Assembly: GCA_025738555.1 (NCBI GenBank)
Contig: JAOVFP010000020.1
Location: 2,108,001-2,172,000 of the forward strand
DNA: 64,000 nucleotides
DNA from: Cyathus striatus
Lineage: Eukaryota > Basidiomycota > Agaricomycetes > Agaricales > Nidulariaceae
Reading direction: 5' to 3'
A program made the position numbers and the translations under genes. Positions 22,888-33,943 of the stretch are shown here, piece after piece. The notes beneath the pieces are model-generated. The model was not told where the DNA came from. It did not search any database and saw only the letters and a list, made by a program, of their open reading frames with translations. How positions within the stretch are numbered: position 1 is the stretch's first letter; each line of letters opens with the position of its first letter.

Positions 22888-25446
22888 CTACAAGGTCACC
22901 TCATCGATCCTTGGTCTCTTTGACTCCTCTCCCTCCTTCACACTATCCTCACCAAGAGCACGCTTCTCCACGCGCATAGCTCCAGCATCAACCACGGAGG
23001 TAGCATCCACAGCCATAGCTTCCGATTCTACGGCAACACCCTGCCTAGCTTCAGCAGAAGGCGGAGGATGAACCAACGCATCCGCATCCCGAAGCACCTC
23101 GGAATCATTCTCAGTACGCGCTGTCTTCCTTGCAGCCCTCGCTGCTGCTTCTTCCTTTCTCTTCTTCTTCTCTTCTCTCTTCTTCAACTCTTCTACACAC
23201 CCATTAGCTTTATAACAGAGACAAGGTAAAAGTACGTACTACTCACCCTCCGTAGGCGGACCAGGCAACGCTCTAAAGTACGGCTGCAGCAACCAATGCG
23301 GTATTACGTCCAACCCCGCATGTGGGTGAATGACGATAAGATCTTTGAGCTGCTTCCCCTCCGCAAAAGCAGCCTTCATATCTCTCTGTGCATCCACGTC
23401 AGCTCTACATCACAGAAACAGAATACAAAGAAAGACGAACCTCCATACGAACCGCCATCTCCTTAACAACAACCACATACTGCCCCACACCGCTCTCCTC
23501 ATTCCACACACCCTTCTCCCTCTCCTCCTTATACGTATGCTGGCTAATCTTAATCCTCCCCAGACGTTCCCGCAAATCCATTTCCCGCTTCAACGACTGA
23601 TGAAGGAGTTTGAACAGGTGCCCTTTGACTGCACTAAGGCCAGTGGTGGTACGCAGGGCACGCACGATATCGAGGTATTCCAATGCCACAAGAGGAGCTG
23701 GAGGATGTCGTGTGAGGATCGACTTGTTTGAGAGGTATAATGAGTGCGTGGGGTCCGTTATTTCCGGGTGGTAGTGCTTTATCCCGTTTTGTTCCTTTGG
23801 TTCGTATGCACTCTCCGTAACAGCTTCATCTTCTGACGCGGAGGAATCATTGCCCATCCACTCCTCCCACCCTGCAACCCTCCCAATGCGTCCGCCAATC
23901 CCTAGCCCATTAAACAAGGCAGGGTTATACAAGTTCCCCTCCGCGCTCATAACCCCATCACATCCTGTCTCTTCCAGACAGCGCAAGATGTCCGCTTGGT
24001 ACAGGATGTTCCCGTTAGCAAAGACGGGGACTTTTACGGCCCTTTTGACGGCGGCTATTTGTGGCCAGTCTGCAAGGCCCTGTAAGGGAAGGGTGAGTGT
24101 GATGTCCATAAGAAGGAAAGGTCCACGAGCAGGAACGAAAGTAGAGGAAGAAGGATGAAACACGAAAAACATCGGGAGTGAGGCAGCACGAGAGAAGAAA
24201 TAGACCTACAGTATTAATACCCCTCTGCTCCCTCAACCTCCCATGACACGTCAGAATCTGCGCTCCAGACGCCTCGAGCATCTTCGCATACTGAACGGTC
24301 TTTTCAACGCTCGGGAAGACGCGGAACTTGGCTGTTACTGGGATGGAGAGATTTTTGTGTAGTATGTTGACTGTCAAAGGGGGATTAGTAAGTGTTGAGA
24401 TGAAGAGATATGGGTTAGGGATTGGGAGGGACGCTTGGGTAGAACATATCAGTTTGGCACAGGCGTGATTCCGCGAATACGCCAGGCTGGCGCTTAAGCC
24501 CGTTGCGAAGCAGAGCTAGGCACCACGTCTGCAACCAATAGCGCCATGTAGTCCGGTGCAGATCAAGTCCGCAGCATCAACTAAATATCGATCCCAGCAC
24601 CAGCAAGCAGCATTCTAACTCCCTTAAGAGCCTTCACCACACGAAATCGGCGCGTGAGTTGCCACCCCAACCATTATCCACCGAAACTTTATCACCCTCC
24701 CCTATAACCCTCCAAAAGGCGAAGAAACAACAAACTCACTCAGTTTCCCAACCAACTCCCAATCATCCATCAAAAAAGCACCATACTTCCCCTTCTTCGC
24801 GATATCCTGGGGGCATCCGAGGTTAATATCGACCGCATCGCAATGGTCTTGTAGCGCCAAAGCTGAGGTGAGCAGCTGATCTGGGTTGTTGGCGCAGAAT
24901 TGTATTATCAGTGGTCTGTCGGTGTCTTGGGGTGCCGACGAAGGCGGGGTTGATGTTGAGGGAGAAGACGATGAGGAAGTAGAGGCAGACGGGAGAGATA
25001 TGGATGAAGATCCCTCTTCGCCTGATGCGACGTCGAAGGAGGCGGTTTGGTACGATTTGTTTGTTGCATTCGCGTACATCTAGAAGGTGTTGAGGACTAC
25101 GTTACTTGGGATCGACATTGTATACGCACTTTGGCGTTAATCATCGGTGTATACACCAACTAAAAAGAACTTGTAAGTGAGAGAAACAGTGTATCACAAG
25201 AAGAGAATTATACCTCGGAACCATACCGCCTCGACAAAACTCTCCACGCCTAAACACCTCCCAAAGATCCCCTCATCAGCTTTCTCCTTTCACCACAACT
25301 GAACAAGATAGACATACCAGTTCACTCTGATCAACCATCGGCGCAACAACAAACTTCGAACCCCCCAGCACATCCCGATAAAACTCGTACCCCGAGAGCT
25401 TTTTCCTCTCCTGTACAGCGGGTGATTCTGCTAGTATTCCTGGCAT
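22888..25446 (-). CDS. DUS1: tRNA-dihydrouridine(16/17) synthase, DUS1 family, intact
   Basis: FMN-dependent enzyme that reduces uridine to dihydrouridine in the D-loop of cytoplasmic tRNA, using NAD(P)H. Eight exons on the minus strand keep frame exactly: 25446-25318, 25249-25214, 25159-25130, 25079-24740, 24370-24210, 24079-23441, 23385-23247, 23192-22888 (592 aa). Motifs in order: APMVDQSEL at the FMN site, [69 protein letters not shown] (the CHGR motif), VFANGNI and [13 protein letters not shown]. All are characteristic of DUS1. The insert after residue 80 and the C-terminal Lys/Glu-rich and KRPR tail are lineage features; the basic tail may help bind tRNA or direct nuclear import. Intron 4 is 369 bp, much longer than the others. 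The catalytic Cys should be in DINLGCPQ. Broken paralogue at 10397-12901. Confidence 0.93.
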
Positions 25447-26639
25447 TGTAGATGAAACGATTGGTCGTTCAAAGAGAGCTCTCAGAGAGCCTAAGAGGGC
25501 CCGAGAGATGTTGAAGACGGGTATGGCTGCGGTGGGGAGGGAGGTCGAGCCTCAGCGGTAGGTTCAGAGAGCTAGCGGAAAAGTGATTTTCGGACGATGC
25601 TGTATTTGGAGCGGGGGACGATAGTATTGCGACCAAACAGATGGCCGCGCGCTAGCAGCCAACTGGTAGCCAAGGGGTTGTTTAGATCAGGTAGGTACGA
25701 AAACTGACACCGTCTGCCAAGGGGTGGCAGATCCTCCGATCTCGGAACATATCCCGAAGTACCCTCCCCCCCTAAATAAGGACTAGTACAGTTCTGGCTT
25801 ATTGAATCTCCGACGGCAACATCTTCCGTCACTGGCACGTTCTCGGTTCACATTGCTGTAACCCTTGCCATCGTCCTCCATTATCTTCAAGCTCGTGTTA
25901 CAAGACGCGTCTCGTCGTCTTCACTGATTGTCGATTTCAACAGAATGGAAATCCATGTGCATAGTCAGTATATACTGGTGGTCCTCAGTTGTGTACTACC
26001 CTCATCGTATGTACATACTTCAGTCAGAGAGATGCACAGTTAAAAACCTTGGAAACTTGGATCTTTGTGTAATCGCTATTCGAACTTCGAGCTATTTAAA
26101 ACATAGCAATAACGTTTGGAAGCATAAAATGAAGGTGCATTAGAAAAGTGGCAAGTGTATGGTGGCTTTTGCAGATGCGCGTACTATGGTACACAGTTCC
26201 CTTACAAGCTTATTACACTTATCTACATTCTTTAGGCCTCATTATACAGGCAACTCTGTCTAAATACATACTGCCTAAATACATACTCTGCATATTTTAA
26301 TACTTTTTCAGGTCCACCAAGTCGGTAGGCGGGGAGTTATGTATTTTTTTGTGCTATTCCGTAATCCATACCTTTTTAGGAGAGTCAAAATGGGCAAAAT
26401 ACATAACTTTCCAGTATCATGGATCTGCTGTCAAAATTTTGTACGGAACCGAATGTAAATGCATTTTACATACATCTTATGGTAAAAGAGTGCCACATTA
26501 CCTACCTGAATTCCCAAATTTACTCTCCATGATGTTTATTTACATTCAGGAGAATAAAAACCATTGGAGAGTATTCTACCCAGTTCTCTACCTCGTTATT
26601 TGCAACGTTAATGCCTACCAACTCGATTTCAGTGGTCAG

Positions 26640-26885
26640 AACAGGTCTTGCTGAATTCAGCGAGCGAAAAGAAAGTAATTGATGAGATCGCTGATGCAGT
26701 GCGAAAGAGACATGCAGCGGAGCAAATGTCTGAGGTCAATGGGGGGGATGACATAGAGGGGGAGGGTGGAAACAATTGTTCCCAAACCGACACGCAAAGA
26801 AGCTATTGCAGCTTTAATGCTTCTTCAGCACAGGCACTACATGGTTGAAAATGCAGCTTGAAGCTTCTCGTGCTCTTGTGGCCTC
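26640..26885 (+). pseudogene. Relic of a pogo/Tigger-type transposase C-terminus
   Basis: The reading VIDEIADAVRKR, an acidic glycine-rich stretch, and then, in another frame, PKPTRKEAIAALMLLQ resembles the end of fungal pogo-like (CENP-B/Tigger) transposases, where an acidic spacer precedes a short PxxTxxEAxxAL helix. Frames are broken and no DDE domain is seen. Resemblance by eye only. Confidence 0.35.
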
Positions 26886-27012
26886 TCACATTCCAGGTTA
26901 TTTCAATGATAGCTAGATACAAGAAATAGGTCCAGTCATTATTTGTCGTAGTGTTGTATTTGCGGTCGGTTAGGTACTATGGTTGGTTGGTCGTAGCAGT
27001 CACATAGCGGTG

Positions 27013-27052
27013 TTGTCCGGAATAAACGGTCCGGATTAGCCGGGATAAGGGT
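27013..27052. repeat. Possible end of a hAT-like element
   Basis: TTGTCCGGAATAAACGGTCC followed by GGATTAGCCGGGATAAGGGT echoes the GTCCGGA subterminal motifs and GGGATAATCAGGGTCC end of the element at 54160-55597. No partner end found nearby. Confidence 0.3.
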
Positions 27053-27432
27053 CTTCTGCACTATTATATACTCTGCAGAATTTAATACTTTTCCATGTCC
27101 ACCGATGAGTATGTATTTAGACAGAGACGCCTGTAGATCGCTTTGGGGGCTTTACTATACTCAGACATCACTAAAATTCCACATTTTCAGTCAGGTCCAC
27201 CAATTGCTCTTGAATCTGTCAAATGAAATTCCTTATAGCAAGGAGAGCTACGAAGTCAAAATGTGCTCCTTACTTCCCATTCTACTTTACTTTCCTGAAG
27301 ATTCTGTGCCTTATCTGCTGAAAGCCCATACTTGTTTAATCATTGTTCAAACGTTCACAGTGTAAGAAATCCATCAAACATCCGTACTAACTTACCTCAT
27401 GTCGAAGAAGATTGGCATTTTGGCCAATCTCT

Positions 27433-27510
27433 CAAGTCTTTATATCACCCCGCCAAAAGGTTCAATGCCTCCATCCCCTCCCAATTCAACACTCTGCTTG
27501 TCAGAAGTGG
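27433..27510 (+). promoter_or_regulatory. TATA promoter cassette of cluster gene 1
   Basis: AGTCTTTATATCACCCCGCC followed by AAAAGGTTCAATGCCTCCAT and CAACACTCTGCTTGTCAGAA. The same cassette, 150-165 bp before the ATG, precedes nearly every family member in the cluster. Confidence 0.75.
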
Positions 27511-27609
27511 TCACCCATATATTTTTTAGCCAGACTTTTACCAACAAAAGTTGCTCTGACAGACCTCATTTCTTGCTCATTTCATAAGAATCCAATATGG
27601 CAGTAGCAC

Positions 27610-28523
27610 ATGACTGTATGTACTGATTCCGCTGCGCTTCCCATCTCCGAGTTTCGTGACCACCACATCCACACCCAGAGTCTCTCATCAACCATCCCCA
27701 ACAAGCTTTATCTGCACCATCCAACCTCCCATTCATCCTCTAATGAAGCCAGCTATGTAGCCTCATCATCTGCAGAGTCAGTTCTGTATCTTGTCAGGAT
27801 GGTAGCCCCCAATCCACCAGGCCAGCGCCGTCTTCCACCAGACGTGCTCATGCACATATGTACTTCTCCGCACGAGGGAATCGCCAGCGTTCTTCACCAC
27901 TACTTCGGTCAAGTGTATCAGAATTCCTCATGCAGCCTCTGTAGGAGTGGAAGAGAAAGCCAACATCCCCAATTCGCTTTCATCATCACGCCCTTCTACT
28001 CCTACCCCAACCTATCCGAGCTTGTTGATACGCGCAGTTTTGCTACGAACCCCGTCCTCGCTATCTCAGCCTTCAGCCATTTGGTTGATCTCTTCCTGTT
28101 TCTCAATGTGCAGCATGTATCCTTCGGCGGTACATTCGCATCTTACGTCCTCGTAAACTCGGCCGATGGGAGCGTGAAGGTGCAGAGCTTTGCTATCGCA
28201 GTCCAAGAGCAAGGTGACCCTGGTCTTTTATCTAGTTGGCGTTTACTGAAAGTGCCATAGATACACACGACCTGCGCACTCTTGGGAACATGTTCGCCAC
28301 CATCTCATATCCCAATGTAGCTCCAGGTGGAATCTTTGCGGAAGCATTGCACCTTGCGCGAAGGCTCCAGTTTTTCGAGCAGAGCCACAGCTCGAACGCA
28401 TGGAGCTCCTTGCGTGCCTTGCAAGGCTCAATGAATGCAGCCAGTGCTGCCAACGATCAGCTTCATGGGAATGGGGCCACCGTAGTCATTGAAGATGATT
28501 CGGATGTATGGTCCGTCAGCTAA
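27610..28523 (+). CDS. Cluster gene 1, pseudokinase-like family, 288 aa
   Basis: Exons 27610-28213 and 28261-28523, one phase-1 intron of 47 bp. Motifs: DHHIHTQSLSS at the N-terminus, SYVASSSAES, YLVRMV (beta-3-like, Arg at the Lys position), VLHHYFGQVYQNSSC, AFSHLVDLFLFLNVQ (alpha-E-like), SFGGTFASYVLVN (catalytic-loop-like without HRD Asp), SVKVQSFA (DFG-like without Asp), then exon 2 with HDLRTLGNMF (helix-F-like) and an acidic end DDSDVWS. The usual ATG at 27598 is out of frame because of a small change (CATGACTGTATGTACTGATT); the in-frame ATG at 27610 is taken. The kinase-fold reading is my inference; the gene model is firm. Confidence 0.8.
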
Positions 28524-30914
28524 AGTACGGAGCTCATCTTCACGCTACCTGGACTTCGTCTGGTAGACAGCATCGCGTACCAAACTTAATTCTCGTTCCA
28601 TACCTCTCCCATCTTTCATCGCTCTTACTCTCATCTCATTCAATCTATTTTGTTACATATTCCCTGAATGCTTTTGATATCACGGTTCGCTCTGCTGACA
28701 TGTTCTCGTTACATTGGATTAGAGTCTTACAGTTACTACTTGAAAACTATATTTTGTATTTATACCAATGTATGTATCATTCAACACTACTTTGTAGGGA
28801 TCTCCTTGGCTAGCGAGGCATATTCGAAGGTGTGGTACGAACCATTGTAGACTTCTTTCCAACATTACCCAGAACACCATTGCGTCACAAATTATAATCC
28901 TCAATATAGAACCCAACTCTCCTCGAGCGTTGCATAGCATCAGTACATCCTTCGCTGCCCTCATTCACTGTGTATTCCTGCCCGCATTTTTCCTTTAGGC
29001 GCCTACGGTCACGACAAATCAGGTTACAGCTCTAGCAAAGGAAAGGACATCATACCTTGTCCACCTGTGAGAGCGCTCTGCAAGTTTCTCATCGCAATGA
29101 TATGTCCTGCATCGGCGACGATACGTTGGTGATAGGGGTGCGAACCAGCACCTTCAAGTTCAGCCTGGCCTGAACCATATCCCTCGTCCCCCGTCGACCA
29201 TACCCCATCTCCATAACGCTACCCTCATCCATGACCACCACGCGCCGTTCCGTTCGTTGCTAGATTTCTCATATCTGAGCATTGACGCTGGGAGTCACGG
29301 TACAATCCTCCCGGCACCCTTGGACTTCGGGGATGCGTACCCCTCGGTCGACACTCCGGTCCTGGCCCATCCGAATCACCGCACCCTCCGCTAGACCACC
29401 TATCCTATCGCAACGCTCCTATGGTTCAGAACTTGGGTCAGAACGTCGCTGCACCACTACTACAAGTAAGATACTGGCATACCTAGTGCCTCTGCTTCCT
29501 TAGCCGCCCATCAACCGCGAACCTTCCTTCCGAAAACTTCAACCACCAAACGCGTTGGGGATGGTCTCATTCACTGATTCTCCACAGAACGAAACGAAAC
29601 TTGACGGTGGGGCCGGCGTCCGAGTCTTCAGGTTGTAGAAACGTGACGTGGCAGCTTCGCTTGGTGACAAATAGAGACGAAGCAAGCAAAAAGCAAGCGG
29701 CAGGTAGTGAAACAAAGGAAAGGTGGGCTATACAATCAAGTCGTAAAGGCATTAGTCAGAAAGCGCGTGTTAAGATCGTCAAATTATAAAGATAATCAAG
29801 AGCGGATTTCAGATACAAAAGGGTAGAAAATAGTTTCAGCAGAAGTTTGTATGCAAACTTCAGGCAGAAATCTCGAGGTTTGGTCACATCCGCGTACCAC
29901 TCTCCGTACGTAGTGTAACAGGGTGGAATAACCTACCTTTGTGAGTCTCATACCCCCAGCATATGTGGGCCGTATCCCTTATCCCTTTGCCGCTTGTCTA
30001 ACCGTCTTCAGGTAGGAATGCAATCGATAAATCGAGCCTTTCGATAGGTCACACAAACCAAGGCAATAGCGTAGGAAGTATCAGGTCGTCGTGTCAGGAG
30101 ATACAATCATTTTATCTCTTCTTAGTGGCTGTAGTTGGTGGTAGTATCAGTCTTGGAATGAACAATAGTGAATATAGGGCGAACCAAGGGCGAACATACC
30201 GATTGCATACTGCTGGTACGAAGATGGCGGCCGAATCGTGCATATAAGCATGCTCCTTGCTTTCGTGTCACAATAGAAGGAATATGAGCAAATTTCGAAC
30301 GGTGAAAAGACGGAATTGAACTGCGAAGCTGAAAGTTGTGGTTGTGGGTAGTAGTGTGGGACCCATAAGGACGCAGCTGTGACCAATCAACATCACGGAA
30401 CTATTTTTATCTCATGGACTTATGTATTCGTATGTTTATCATAATCCTCTACAATACACAAAATTTCGCTATCGTCGATCATCAACAAATCATCGATTCG
30501 TGCTTCGGACAGGCTTCGGACTCCCAGGACCATATCCTCACGACAGCTTCCTCCCCTTTCTTACCACTCTCCACAGTAGCATCATTAAACTCCCTTACAC
30601 GCTACCCGACAAGAGCGGGCGATCATCTGAGAACTGTCAGAATGCTGTATACCACTCGAGGATATTAGAAGACATCCCTGTGGTCATTTGTCCGTTTACG
30701 ACAACCATAAGAGCGATCTGTAGCGCGTCGGAGGTTGATTAACATGGCCTATGCAACTAAAAAGTGACTACAACTGCATAGCGGCTTGGGGTACTCGATC
30801 TCGAAGTTCTAATACAAACGTCAAACATTAGTTATCTTTTGGTTCGCTGTGGGAACGATTTGGTGGTGGGTTTTGACTGGGTGTCGACGGAAGGGGAGGA
30901 CGATGCAATGATGT
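28524..30914. repeat. Downstream block D after gene 1
   Basis: About 2.3 kb repeated after several family members. Landmarks in order: GTTACATTGGATTAGAGTCT (28708), CCTCAATATAGAACCCAACT (28899), GCGCTCTGCAAGTTTCTCAT (29072), CGTCCGAGTCTTCAGGTTGT (29617), AATCGATAAATCGAGCCTTT (30022), GGCTTCGGACTCCCAGGACC (30511). Related copies lie at 33947-34990, 41629-43600, 47825-48880, 52122-54150 and 61480-62200. Short ORF-like pieces shared among copies suggest decayed remains of a second, formerly linked gene. I do not recognise it. Confidence 0.7.
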
Positions 30915-31884
30915 TTACTTGGTAACATTGTTTAAATGCAAAGAAGCGATTCGTCCCCACGACCAAGTGAGATAAGTACACTGCGGGATCGAGAGACAAG
31001 GCCGCCTCGCCTTGACCACTGTCCTCAACGATTCCCTCCTCTGAGGTAGAACTTGTTGAAGTTGGACCACGAATGCATGATCTCCAATCTGTCCAAGGGA
31101 CGTGTTGAGGGCGTATTCGAGGAAAGCCAGATCCATCAGTACGTTTGCCTTTCCTGGAGTGTTCCTTCCAGCAGCCTGTGACTGCGGATCGTTCTGCTTC
31201 CTCCGAGACGAGAGATCAACGATGACGTCCACTGGGAGATCGATGCCCAGTTATAAGAAACCTACGAGTCGGAATACGCGTGGTGGTCACAGTGTATGAA
31301 GGTAGTGTGGTATAGACGGGCCTGCGGTAGGCTGCGATCGATGAGGGATATAGCTCAAGAAGATTTGTCGCCAGGTCGAGTGCAAAGTCATTGTGCCAAT
31401 GACTTCCACCACGCTAGTTCGTTCCATCTCCACCACCGACGTATCGAGGAAAACTGCGGGCGTGAATATGCGGGAGTACATGGTGGATGAGGGCAGCGTT
31501 GGTCTTACTGGAGCTGAGCTACGGTCAGCGGAAAGTTGGGTTTTATGTTGAGGGTTCATATTAGTGATGTGTTGCTGCTTTCGGTAACGTTGATATGATG
31601 ATTCATCTTCGAAAAACTAGTATCGATGATACATGCATTGGTATAAATACAAAATATAGTTTTCAAACAACAACTTTAAGACTCTAGTCTCTATGCAATG
31701 TAACCAGGACATGCCGTAGCGAGACGTGAAGGAATAGGATAGTGATAAAAAGTCCTCCAGTGAATATGTAACAAACAGAAATGGGATGAAAGCAAAGGTG
31801 GTCGTAGGTGGTAGGAGTACGCAACCAAAATCAATTGCAGTCTGAAGATAAGCTACGTGAGTGGTGACCAGCTGAAAACGGACT
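30915..31884 (-). repeat. Downstream block D of gene 2, inverted, with an unidentified coding relic
   Basis: Minus-strand counterpart of block D. Readable pieces include a stretch beginning DVIVDLSSRRKQNDPQSQ, followed by LAFLEYALNTSLGQIGDHAF (31232-30915), and an upstream piece SRIFTPAVFLDTSVVEMERT (31559-31287). The same pieces recur near 48888-49450 and 62200-62500 with different frameshifts, which fits a decaying protein gene. Family not recognised. Confidence 0.5.
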
Positions 31885-32817
31885 TCAGTCAGCGGACCAA
31901 ACATCTGAATCATCTTCGACAGTTGCGGTGCTCCTGTTACCAGGAAGCTGCACGTTGGCAGCACTGGCAGCATCCATTGAGCCTTGCAAAGCATGCAATG
32001 AATTCCAAATATCCGAACTGTGACTCTGTTCGAAGAACTGGAGCCTTCGCGCAAGATGCAATGCCTCCATAACGAATCCGCCGGCAGCAGCATTGGTACG
32101 CAAGATGTTGGTGAACATGTTCCCGAGAGTACGCAGGTCGTGCGTATCTGTAGTACTTTCAGTAAACACCAATGAGGTAAAGATCGTATAAGAATCACCT
32201 TGTACTTCGACTGCGTCAGCAAAGTTATGTACCTTCACGGCCCCATCGGCCGGGTTTACGAGGACGTAGGATGCGAATTCACCACCAAAGGATACATGCT
32301 GCTCGTTGAGGAACAGGAAGAGATCAGCCAAATGGCTGAAGGCTAAAACTGCAAGAGCGGGATGGGTATTGAAAAAGTCGGTGTCCACATAATGCGATAG
32401 GCTGGGGTCAGAGTAATATGGTAGGATCACGATAGCAAGCCGAGGAGCCTGTGTTCCTCCTACAGATGTACAGTGAGTACAGGAGGAGTTCTGGTACACT
32501 TCACCGAAGTAGTGGTGAAAAACATCGGTGACTCCCTCGTGCAACGAAGCACGTATGTGCATGAGCACGTCTGGTGGAGGACGGCGCTGGCTTGGTGGAT
32601 TGGGGGCTACGATCCTGACGAGATACAGAGCTGACACTGGAGATGCTGAGGCGACAAAGCTGGCTCCATTAGAGGACGGATGGAACGTTGGATGGCGCAG
32701 ATGAAGCTTGTCGGGGACGGTTGACGAGAGACCCCGTGTGTGGATGTGGTGGTCGGAAAGGTCAGTCAGAGGAAGCGAAGTAGGACGAGGCTCAGTTATG
32801 TCACGTGATATTGCCAT
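31885..32817 (-). CDS. Cluster gene 2, pseudokinase-like family, 293 aa
   Basis: Exons 32817-32199 and 32147-31885 on the minus strand. It begins MAISRDITEPRP. Motifs: DHHIHTRGLSSTVP, SFVASASPVSALYLVRIV, VFHHYFGEVYQNSSCTHC, IVILPYYSDPSLSHYVDT (hinge-like), AFSHLADLFLFLNEQ, SFGGEFASYVLVN, VKVHNFADAVE, then exon 2 HDLRTLGNMFTNIL and DDSDVWSAD. The 51-bp intron is a multiple of three and has no stop codon, so an unspliced form would read through as 310 aa. Divergent from gene 3 across a palindromic promoter. Exon 2 is almost identical to that of gene 12. Confidence 0.82.
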   Translation of the reverse strand: MAISRDITEPRPTSLPLTDLSDHHIHTRGLSSTVPDKLHLRHPTFHPSSNGASFVASASPVSALYLVRIVAPNPPSQRRPPPDVLMHIRASLHEGVTDVFHHYFGEVYQNSSCTHCTSVGGTQAPRLAIVILPYYSDPSLSHYVDTDFFNTHPALAVLAFSHLADLFLFLNEQHVSFGGEFASYVLVNPADGAVKVHNFADAVEVQGDSYTIFTSLVFTESTTDTHDLRTLGNMFTNILRTNAAAGGFVMEALHLARRLQFFEQSHSSDIWNSLHALQGSMDAASAANVQLPGNRSTATVEDDSDVWSAD

Positions 32818-33393
32818 ATTGGATTCTTTATGAAACGAGCAAGATATGAGGTCTGTTAGAGCGACTTTTGTTGGTAAAGGTATGGGTAAAAATTATGCGG
32901 GTGGTCTCTTCTGACAAGTGTGCAGTAGAGTGTTGAATGAGAGGGGATGGAGACATTGGACCTTTTTGCGGGGAGATATAAAGACTTGAGAGAGACACCG
33001 GATATGGGACAAGTATTCTTAGATCGAAATGCTTCTGTCTGTATGCTTCTGTCTGTACCGACACTTCGGTACAGATAGAGGACAGAATGTCTGTATGCTT
33101 CTGTCTGTACCGATACTTCGGTACAGACAGAGGACAGAAGCATACAGACAGAAGCATTTCGATCTAAGAATACTTGTCCCATATCCGGTGTCTCTCTCAA
33201 GTCTTTATATCTCCCCGCAAAAAGGTCCAATGTCTCCATCCCCTCTCATTCAACACTCTACTGCACACTTGTCAGAAGAGACCACCCGCATAATTTTTAC
33301 CCATACCTTTACCAACAAAAGTCGCTCTAACAGACCTCATATCTTGCTCGTTTCATAAAGAATCCAATATGGCAGTATCACGTGACATAACTG
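32791..33393. promoter_or_regulatory. Palindromic divergent promoter of genes 2 and 3
   Basis: A nearly symmetrical inverted repeat of about 600 bp, centred near 33092, from the start of gene 2 to the start of gene 3. Each arm holds the TATA cassette facing outward (GATATAAAGACTTGAGAG at about 32978 for gene 2; CTCTCAAGTCTTTATATC at about 33194 for gene 3) preceded by ATATCCGGTGTCTCTC. The centre is a nested set of hairpins built from GCTTCTGTCTGTACCG and CGGTACAGACAGAGGACAGA, partly tandemly duplicated. Confidence 0.88.
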
Positions 33394-33943
33394 AGCTTCG
33401 TCCTACTATCGTGATTCTGCCATATTACTCTGACCCCAGCCTATCGCATTATGTGGACACCAACTTTTTCGATACCCATCCCGCTCTTTCAGTCTTAGCC
33501 TTCAGCCATTTGGTTGATCTCTTCCTGTTCCTCAACGCGCATCATGTATCCTTTGATGGTGCGTTTGCGTCTTATGTCCTCGTAAACCCGACCGATGGGA
33601 GCGTGAAGGTACATAACTTTGCTGCCGCAGTCGAAGTACAAGGTGATTCTTCTCCTTTACCTCGTTGGCGTTTACTGAACGTACTACAGATACGCACGAC
33701 CTGCACGCTCTCGGGGATATGGTCACTACCATCTTGTATCCCAATGCTGCTACCGCCGGCGGAATCTTTTTGCAGGCCTTTCAGCTCGCGCGATCACTTC
33801 AGTTCTTCGAGCAGAAATACAGCTCGAATGCATGGAGCTCCTTGCGTGCCTTGCAAGGCTCACTGAACGCAGTCAGTGCTGCCAACGAGCAGCTTGGTGG
33901 TAACGGGCACACCTCAGCCATTGAGGACGATTCGGATGTTTGA
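33369..33943 (+). CDS. Cluster gene 3, family member with an internal in-frame deletion, 175 aa
   Basis: Exons 33369-33642 and 33690-33943. It starts MAVSRDITELRPT and jumps straight to IVILPYYSDPSLSHYVDT. Compared with gene 2, about 115-120 residues are gone in frame, including the beta-3-like and C-helix-like parts. The rest (LVDLFLFLNAHH, SFDGAFASYVLVN, VKVHNFAAAVE, HDLHALGDMVTTIL) is intact. A TGG-to-TGA change in the terminal SDVW motif shortens the end by four residues. It may be expressed as a C-lobe-only protein or be an early pseudogene. Confidence 0.65.

Larger units (their letters stand above)
25447..27432. other. Intergenic with transposon relics and a decayed promoter
   Basis: 25447-25640 is the shared 5' flank of DUS1. 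A plus-strand reading at 25448-25561 (GRSKRALREPKRAREM, ending in a stop) may be the tail of a lost neighbour. 27180-27415 resembles the 5' flank of the second subfamily of the gene cluster (compare 39000-39140 and 46740-46870: AATGTGCTCCTTACT, ATCCATCAAACATCCGTACT). No intact gene. Confidence 0.5.

Noticed and set aside
29567..29789. Short ORFs on both strands around the GTCTTCAGGTTGTAG landmark
   Set aside because: They recur in each block D but with shifted frames and stops, so conservation is of DNA, not of a protein.
32828..33358. ORFs reading through the palindrome between genes 2 and 3
   Set aside because: Mirror-image ORFs on both strands that lie across the TATA cassettes; they are a by-product of the inverted repeat.
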